Below are positions 58,454-64,000 of a stretch of DNA of 64,000 nucleotides, one piece after another; within the stretch, counting starts at the first letter, position 1; each line of letters opens with the position of its first letter. Source of the DNA: Gammaproteobacteria bacterium (lineage in GTDB: Bacteria > Pseudomonadota > Gammaproteobacteria > UBA6429 > Thiohalophilaceae). The stretch spans positions 104,192 to 168,191 of the forward strand of contig WGLP01000004.1 of the NCBI GenBank assembly GCA_016125505.1, read 5' to 3'. The position numbers were made by a program, and so were the translations under genes. Under the pieces are notes generated by a model that saw only the letters and a list, made by a program, of their open reading frames with translations, had not been told where the DNA came from and searched no databases.

Positions 58454-61400
58454 GCCGTTACCCATGACTCTGATAATACTTCCGCCTGCTTCAATACCAA
58501 ATCTACTGCCTCATCCGCTTTATCTGGGGGGTATTTATACCGGCGTAATAAAATTCTAACCATATTCCGGAGCTTAGCCCTAATGCTTTCCCGCACCTGC
58601 CAATCGACGGGAGTGCTGCCGCGTAGCTTTTCAACAAGTTCGTGGGCGATCTTTTTGAGTATCTCATCGCCCAGTTCGCGCACCGCACTTTCGTTATTGG
58701 CCAAGGCATCATAAAAGGCGAGTTCGTCTTCGTTGAGGCCCAAGTCTTCGTGTCGTTTCATGGCGTCCTGGAAATCCTTGGCCATCTCTATTAATTCTTC
58801 GATAACCTGAGCAGTCTCGATGGCGCGATTGCGGTACTTGGTCAGCGTCGCCAGGAGCCGGTCACTGTATTTCATTTCCTGAACGACATTGGTCCGGCAG
58901 CGGGTGCGGATTTCATCGCGCAGGAGTTTTTCCAACAATTCAACGGCAAAGTTGCGATCTTTCATGTGGCGCAGGTCGGCGAGGAAGGTCTCATCGAGCA
59001 GGCCAATATTTGGCTTGTCCAGTCCGGCCAATTTGAAGATGTCTTCCACCCCTTCGGAAATCACCGCATTGTCGAGGATTTGCTTCAGAATCGAGTTTTT
59101 CTCTTCCTCGGTGCGTTTCTTGTCGACGGTTGTCGCCTTGCTGATGACGGCCTTCACCGCAGAGAAGAAGGCAATCTCTTTCGCATACGGTTTTACCTCA
59201 TCCAGGGTCCCGCAGAGGGCATAGGCTTTCGTCATCGCCAGCACGGTATCCATGAAGCGTTTCTTGCCGTCTTCAAGACCCAGGATGTGGTTGGCGGTCG
59301 GAATGAGTAATTGGGTGGCTTTGGTTTCAAAAGCACTGTAGTTGAAGCCATCCAGCATGCCATGGATGATGTCGAGTTTCTCCAACAGGATGGCAAAAGC
59401 ATCCTGGGCCATATTGGCGGGACGGCCTTTGCCCTTGGAGTCAGTATAGATCTTCAGTGCATGTTTTAATTCATTAGCGATGCCGATGTAATCGACCACC
59501 AACCCACCAGGCTTGTCCTTGAACACACGGTTCACGCGGGCGATGGCCTGCATGAGGTTGTGTCCCTTCATGGGCTTGTCGACATACATGGTATGGACAC
59601 AAGGCGCATCAAAACCGGTGAGCCACATGTCCCGGACAATGACCAGCTTTAAGGGGTCTTTGGGATCTTTAAACCGTTTTTCCAGGCGTTTTTTCTGTTG
59701 CTTGTTGTAGTTGTGGGGTTGCAATAAGGGTTTGTCCGCGGCGGAAGCAGTCATGATCACCTTGATGGCGCCTTTTTCGATATCTGGGTCATGCCACTGT
59801 GGGCGTAGTTCAATGATCGCATTGTAGAGATGGGCACAGATCTCGCGACTCATGGCGACGACCATGGCCTTGCCATCTATGACAGCATTGCGTGCTTCGA
59901 AGTGTTGGACCAAATCTGCGGCGATTTCCTTGATACGGGGTTCTGATCCCACCAGCTTTTCCAGTGCGGCCCACTTGCTCTTGGTCTTCTCACGGGTGGA
60001 TACATCTTCCTCGTCCTCAATGACTTCTTCCACATCCTCATTGAGCTTTTCAATCTCCGCCTGATTGATATCGAGTTTGGCGAGGCGGCTTTCGTAATAG
60101 ATAGGCACGGTGGCGCCATCATCGACCGCGTCCTGAATGTCGTAAATGCTGACATAGTCACCAAAGACAGCGCGGGTGTCCTTGTCTTCGGATTCGATCG
60201 GGGTGCCGGTAAAGCCGATAAAGGTGGCATTGGGTAAGGCACTGCGCAGGTGTTTGGCGTAGCCGAATTTGTAGACGTATTCCTCTTCACCAGTCTCTTT
60301 GTTCTTCACCTTGGTGAGCTTGGCCTTGTCACCGTATTGGCTGCGGTGGGCCTCATCGGAGATGATGACGATATTGCTGCGGTCATTGAGGATGGGGTGC
60401 GTCGTTTCACCTGGCAGCAAGGTGAATTTCTGAATGGTGGTAAAGATAATGCCGCCCGACTGGTTTCTCGAGTTCGCATCACGTAGCCGTTCCCGCTCCG
60501 GTATGTTCTTGGGATAACCATCATTGTCATCGCCGATACGTATCGGGGTTTGCTTTAACAGCATCTTGGCCGCGATGAAATTCTCAAAGAGCTGGTTGTC
60601 GAGGTCGTTGCGATCCGTGACCACAACAATGGTCGGGTTTCGCATCTCCGGTTGCTGTAGTAACTTACCGGCATAACACACCATGGAGATGCTCTTGCCG
60701 GAACCCTGGGTATGCCAAACCACACCCGCTTTGCGACAGCCGGGCACGACTTCCTTACCATAGGTAGCGCGTTCTTCGGCCTGGGTGTCTTTGTCGGGCT
60801 GTCTTGAGGCAATCACGGTCACGCGTACCGCCTCACGCACCGCATGGAACTGGTGATAGCCGGCAATCTTTTTGATCAGTTTGTCATCATCTTGTTCGAA
60901 AAGAACAAAATTACGGATGTAGTCCAGCAGTAATTCCTTGTCGAAAAAACCCTTAACCACCTTTTCAAGTTCATACTCCAGCAAGGGCTTGTCATTTTCA
61001 TTCTTAAGTGTCCGCCAGGGTAGAAAGCGTTCCTCATTTGCGGTGAGCGAACCAACACGAGCATTGACACCGTCAGAAATAATCAAAGCCTCGTTAAAGA
61101 GGAAGAGATCACTGATCTCGTCTTTGTAGGTCTGGAGCTGGTTATAGGCATTCCAGACATCGGCATTTTCATCAGCAGGGTTCTTCAGCTCGATTACCGA
61201 AATTGGCAACCCATTAATGAACACCACAATATCTGGGCGACGGTTCATTTTAGTGCCTTGCACTGTGAACTGATTCACTACCAGAAACTGGTTATTATCC
61301 GGATTATGGAAATCAATTAGCTGGACATGGTCGGTTTGTTTTTCACCTGCTGAATCGGTGTAATCAACTTTAACACCCGCTAGAAGATATTCCTGGAACC

Positions 61401-61659
61401 TGCGGTTATTCTGGATGAGGACGGGGTGTTCGGGTTTAGTGAGGATATGGACGACCTGGTCTTCTAATGTGGTGCTGGGGATGTGGGGATTGATTTGCTG
61501 TAGTGCTGATAGAAGTCGTTTGGACAAAATTATTTGTTTGTAGTCTTCCCGCTCCGGCGCTTCCCCATCATGTGCTATCTCTGGTCCATAGGCGTATTCA
61601 TAACTTCCTTCACGGAACCAGTCAAGGCAGACTTGTTCGAGCTGATCTTCAGTGATCAT
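58450..61659 (-). CDS. hsdR: Type I restriction enzyme R subunit (HsdR)
   Basis: 1069 residues. The N-terminal PD-(D/E)XK nuclease is at about 130-185 (RPDIVVFINGLPISVIELKN). The helicase core has Walker A HTQGSGKSISM, DEAHRSQYGD and motif VI QAIARVNRVFKDKPGG. The C-terminal helical region binds the methyltransferase core. HsdR translocates and cleaves DNA only with HsdM and HsdS, neither of which is in the window; they may lie beyond the IS at 63881, since hsdR is the downstream gene of an interrupted operon. The S8 protease gene ends 4 bp upstream. AT-richness supports horizontal origin. Confidence 0.93.
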   Translation of the reverse strand: MITEDQLEQVCLDWFREGSYEYAYGPEIAHDGEAPEREDYKQIILSKRLLSALQQINPHIPSTTLEDQVVHILTKPEHPVLIQNNRRFQEYLLAGVKVDYTDSAGEKQTDHVQLIDFHNPDNNQFLVVNQFTVQGTKMNRRPDIVVFINGLPISVIELKNPADENADVWNAYNQLQTYKDEISDLFLFNEALIISDGVNARVGSLTANEERFLPWRTLKNENDKPLLEYELEKVVKGFFDKELLLDYIRNFVLFEQDDDKLIKKIAGYHQFHAVREAVRVTVIASRQPDKDTQAEERATYGKEVVPGCRKAGVVWHTQGSGKSISMVCYAGKLLQQPEMRNPTIVVVTDRNDLDNQLFENFIAAKMLLKQTPIRIGDDNDGYPKNIPERERLRDANSRNQSGGIIFTTIQKFTLLPGETTHPILNDRSNIVIISDEAHRSQYGDKAKLTKVKNKETGEEEYVYKFGYAKHLRSALPNATFIGFTGTPIESEDKDTRAVFGDYVSIYDIQDAVDDGATVPIYYESRLAKLDINQAEIEKLNEDVEEVIEDEEDVSTREKTKSKWAALEKLVGSEPRIKEIAADLVQHFEARNAVIDGKAMVVAMSREICAHLYNAIIELRPQWHDPDIEKGAIKVIMTASAADKPLLQPHNYNKQQKKRLEKRFKDPKDPLKLVIVRDMWLTGFDAPCVHTMYVDKPMKGHNLMQAIARVNRVFKDKPGGLVVDYIGIANELKHALKIYTDSKGKGRPANMAQDAFAILLEKLDIIHGMLDGFNYSAFETKATQLLIPTANHILGLEDGKKRFMDTVLAMTKAYALCGTLDEVKPYAKEIAFFSAVKAVISKATTVDKKRTEEEKNSILKQILDNAVISEGVEDIFKLAGLDKPNIGLLDETFLADLRHMKDRNFAVELLEKLLRDEIRTRCRTNVVQEMKYSDRLLATLTKYRNRAIETAQVIEELIEMAKDFQDAMKRHEDLGLNEDELAFYDALANNESAVRELGDEILKKIAHELVEKLRGSTPVDWQVRESIRAKLRNMVRILLRRYKYPPDKADEAVDLVLKQAEVLSESWVTA

Positions 61660-61663
61660 TCAA

Positions 61664-63880
61664 TTAAACTCGTGCACGAGCCCTTATCCTTGCCTGGAGT
61701 TTTGCTCGAATCTGTGTATACAATCTTGCTTCTTCATTCTCTCTATCTCGAAAACACACAACCAAAGAATAAGGCTCTTCAGCTAAACTTATGTTCGCAC
61801 CCCAAGGATAGTCATTACGCGTTATTACAACAAATAACCTTTCATTTCTAAGTTTTGAATTAGCGTTAATCTGTCTGAATCTCCATGTTGCTGATTGGAC
61901 AGTCCCTTTATTTCGTTTACTAGAACCGATGGATGCACCTGCTAATTCAGGTATATTTTCATAATCTTCTTTCTTTGTGGCACGATGAAACATCTGAGAC
62001 ACTTGCTGTAAATTAGGTCCAGTGACAAGTTTAAAGTCTATCCTACTCGCTTTATATGAAATGCGAGTTGAACGTACTACTGGTGAATATGCAAGAGTTA
62101 CATTAATTTCTCGCATCCTTCGACCTGAAGTTAAAAAATCATCGGGGATTGGTATTTCAAAAAAATGATGTCGTTTATCAGGAATATTTTCTTCAGCTAG
62201 AAGCGTTACTTCATTTTCAATCGAGCGCAATAGAGAGAAATCCTCTACTTTGCCATATCCACAAACTTTCAGTAGAAATTCTGAGTCAGTGATTAAAGTG
62301 TTACAAGCTTCTGGAACTACAGCATTTGCGACAAGTAAGGAACGTAATGTGTTAGAGTTAACTTCAGGGTGTTCAGTCAATATTCTACCTGCCAAATGAG
62401 ATATGTGCGGTGCAGAAAAGCTTGTACCTGAGTCTTCTCCGAAAATGTAACCATTAGCAAAATTTGAATTTGTTGACAATTCACCAAGGCCGCTAGTGAC
62501 AATATAATTTGCTCCACCGCGAGTATTTATCGCCCAATTACCGCCGTAAGCAACAAGTTCCGGCTTAATTGCGCTATTTACTGTTGGTCCATGGCGAGTA
62601 AATGGTGAAGGTTGATCTCTTCGTGCAATTGGTTGCTCCGCAGGATCGCCAGAATATCGTTGGCTTGCGAATGTCTGATCATATCTAGCAAGACTTCCTA
62701 CAGTTAGTACGTTTAGAGCCGTAGCAGGATCAAGCAAAGTCCACTCATCTTTATCTATATAATCTGGATAATTGTTTCGCCAATCAAGGGGATCTAGTTT
62801 TGATGCTGGAACGTTACCAGCAGATACTACAAAGAGAACACCATATTCACGCGATAACTGATCTAATGTAAATGCCAAACCACGAAGATGCTGCCCCGTA
62901 TATGGCTTGTTTCGATCCCCAACTGATAGATTGAATACTTTACATCCATACTCACCATTAAAATATTTAACAGCTTCTCTTACCTGCTTTTCTATAAGCC
63001 CTGTATTGTTTTCATTGTTGTCATCAAGTATACGTCCACTAAACAGCCTTAACTCAGGGACAAAACTTCCTGATTCAATTGCATCTTCTACATCACCATA
63101 TAATGCTAATCCTGCAATATGTGTCCCATGACCATTACCATCAGCACTATCCAAACCATCGAGGAAAGATTGCGCATCACCAACTGCTCTTCTTAACAGT
63201 GGATGGCCAGCAGTAATCCCACTGTCTAGCACCACAACTCCGGGAGCAGTATCTGGTGGTGGTTCTGGCTCATTCAAATCCTGTGCATCAGTAACTATAA
63301 GCCCTATATCCATTCCAAATTTTGGGGGCAGATCTACAGTACGAACATCTCGGTTTCTTAACAACAATTCTGCTTGGTCTGTATTACATCGTACTCGGTA
63401 AATTGTAAGGCCAGGCTGCTTCACGCTATCCAAGCTCACAATGCCTTGCTCCTTCAACCACTCATCAAATACCTTGCATAGTGTCAAATTCTCTTCTTGA
63501 TTGTCTTCAATAGGCCAAAGCTCTACGTCCAACAAAAAATCCTGCGATTCTGGAAGTCCATATTCTTTCAGTGCCCAGCCAGCACGATCTTCCCTAGTCC
63601 AACTATCAAATCCCTTCAATGCATAGAGAACATACTTATATTTAACGTCCTCACCTTTAGAAATAGAGGCTAGACGTGCTTCGAAAGAAGCAAGAGCTGC
63701 ATCACTAACAAACGCAACAAATATTTCATCCCCTTCCTGACTTACAAATTCAATATCTGCAGAAATGGTTTTTAGTGCATCTGGATCAAATCCTTTTTGC
63801 ACGGAAAATCGAAATAGTTTTCTATCGTCAAACCCACCTACATCATTGCTTACATTTTCTGCCTCTTTTGAAATCCGAGT
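61664..63880 (-). CDS. S8 subtilisin-like protease, 5' end truncated by an insertion sequence
   Basis: About 738 codons remain. Catalytic Asp is in VVVLDSGITAGHP, His in GNGHGTHIAG, oxyanion Asn in VVSAGNVPASK and Ser in DSGTSFSAPH, so the catalytic site is complete. A large N-terminal region precedes the protease and a beta-rich C-terminal region follows. The open frame runs upstream past a GTG at 63802 without any ATG (reading TRISKEAENVSNDVGGFDDR) until it meets the IS end at about 63881, so the true start has been lost. A truncated product might still be made from the GTG. It lies 4 bp upstream of hsdR, as an embedded gene of the restriction operon; related S8 proteases in defence islands usually pair with an AAA ATPase, not visible here. 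Confidence 0.8.
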   Translation of the reverse strand, partial: TRISKEAENVSNDVGGFDDRKLFRFSVQKGFDPDALKTISADIEFVSQEGDEIFVAFVSDAALASFEARLASISKGEDVKYKYVLYALKGFDSWTREDRAGWALKEYGLPESQDFLLDVELWPIEDNQEENLTLCKVFDEWLKEQGIVSLDSVKQPGLTIYRVRCNTDQAELLLRNRDVRTVDLPPKFGMDIGLIVTDAQDLNEPEPPPDTAPGVVVLDSGITAGHPLLRRAVGDAQSFLDGLDSADGNGHGTHIAGLALYGDVEDAIESGSFVPELRLFSGRILDDNNENNTGLIEKQVREAVKYFNGEYGCKVFNLSVGDRNKPYTGQHLRGLAFTLDQLSREYGVLFVVSAGNVPASKLDPLDWRNNYPDYIDKDEWTLLDPATALNVLTVGSLARYDQTFASQRYSGDPAEQPIARRDQPSPFTRHGPTVNSAIKPELVAYGGNWAINTRGGANYIVTSGLGELSTNSNFANGYIFGEDSGTSFSAPHISHLAGRILTEHPEVNSNTLRSLLVANAVVPEACNTLITDSEFLLKVCGYGKVEDFSLLRSIENEVTLLAEENIPDKRHHFFEIPIPDDFLTSGRRMREINVTLAYSPVVRSTRISYKASRIDFKLVTGPNLQQVSQMFHRATKKEDYENIPELAGASIGSSKRNKGTVQSATWRFRQINANSKLRNERLFVVITRNDYPWGANISLAEEPYSLVVCFRDRENEEARLYTQIRAKLQARIRARARV

Positions 63881-64000
63881 GGGTAGCCCTATAGTGGCAG
63901 CGTCTCAGTCATAACGGACCGGACCCTGATGAACGAGAAGCTTTTCGAGGCCGCCTTGGGCATTTCCGAGCCATGGCATGTGGTCGCTGTTGACCTGGAC
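63881..64000 (+). mobile_element. Left end of an ISL3-type insertion sequence (partial)
   Basis: At about 63880 the AT-rich protease sequence gives way to GC-rich DNA beginning GGGTAGCCCTATAGTGGCAG, a probable terminal inverted repeat, followed 48 bp in by a transposase start. The element runs off the window. The exact junction and target duplication cannot be fixed without the right end. Confidence 0.7.
63929..64000 (+). CDS. ISL3-family transposase (first 24 codons)
   Basis: The reading MNEKLFEAALGISEPWHVVA, followed by VDLD, is the characteristic N-terminus of ISL3-family DDE transposases (typically MNEKLFExALGIxxPWxVxxVDFD). The ORF continues beyond the window with no stop. It is GC-rich, unlike the surrounding island. 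No clear ribosome binding site is seen. The gene is on the opposite strand to the protease it interrupts. Confidence 0.8.
   Translation, partial: MNEKLFEAALGISEPWHVVAVDLD

Noticed and set aside
63802..63804. GTG as the genuine start of the S8 protease
   Set aside because: The frame is open and protein-like for at least 25 further codons upstream, with no ribosome binding site at the GTG, and the upstream DNA ends in an IS.
1..64000. tRNA, rRNA, riboswitch or CRISPR features
   Set aside because: I scanned intergenic regions for these patterns by eye and found none I could support; a covariance-model search would be decisive.

Overview
The window looks like chromosomal DNA of a free-living gammaproteobacterium, probably a sulfur oxidiser. 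The evidence is SoxX and SoxA cytochromes (34541-35805), a YdbH-YnbE-YdbL operon, NhaR, HrpB, YceH, YajD, a YebC-family regulator, and several c-di-GMP enzymes carrying GGDEF/EAL domains. I cannot resolve the genus. I recognised no rRNA, tRNA or CRISPR array. Most of the window is moderately GC-rich. Two stretches stand out as acquired, AT-rich DNA: about 6666-8960 and about 55830-63880.

Layout. 1-6215 is a signalling block on the minus strand: a response regulator running into a PP2C-type phosphatase (cut by the window edge), its STAS antagonist, a chemotaxis-type transducer, a SIMPL-domain secreted protein overlapping a PAS-PAS-GGDEF-EAL protein, and a secreted metallo-beta-lactamase-fold hydrolase. 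6666-8959 is an array of four integron-type gene cassettes separated by attC-like sites, with no integrase in view; a possible eroded fifth cassette runs to about 9295. 9428-12940 holds a secreted unknown protein, an alpha/beta hydrolase and a flavin amine oxidase. 13162-14736 is a secreted phosphoesterase behind a Pho-box-like site. 14792-17393 is ydbH-ynbE-ydbL. 17590-26460 carries a NUDIX hydrolase, a HipA/HipB pair with two operator palindromes, the YebC protein, an old yellow enzyme, two more GGDEF proteins and a flavoprotein.

26570-31514 is a TetR-RND efflux operon with twin operators. 31508-34360 (minus) has a papain-like peptidase fused to an alpha/beta hydrolase domain, and a second MBL-fold protein. 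34541-35805 is soxXA, followed by hrpB. 38451-40620 is a divergent pair, a secreted phosphatase-like protein and a phospholipid N-methyltransferase, each with a Pho-box-like element. 40632-50029 contains YajD, a DUF47 (PhoU-like) protein, a GT39-like membrane protein, an OmpA lipoprotein, a BrkB-family protein, YceH and a lipoprotein built of six near-identical 80-residue repeats. 50379-55703 is a housekeeping and stress stretch: nitronate monooxygenase-like protein, DUF4442, DUF202, UspA, histone H1-like protein, Bax-inhibitor-1 family, HPF and NhaR. A 79-bp repeat occurs on both sides of the last three genes.

56000-63880 is a defence island read on the minus strand: an S8 subtilisin-like protease, type I HsdR, an unknown protein, then an Mrr-like endonuclease overlapping a small PD-(D/E)XK protein. 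At about 63880 the 5' end of the protease gene is cut by the left end of an ISL3-type insertion sequence, which continues past the window.

Themes that link genes: phosphate-stress control (three Pho-box-like sites, plus the DUF47 protein), c-di-GMP and partner-switching signalling, and mobile or defence DNA (cassette array, HipAB, restriction island, IS).
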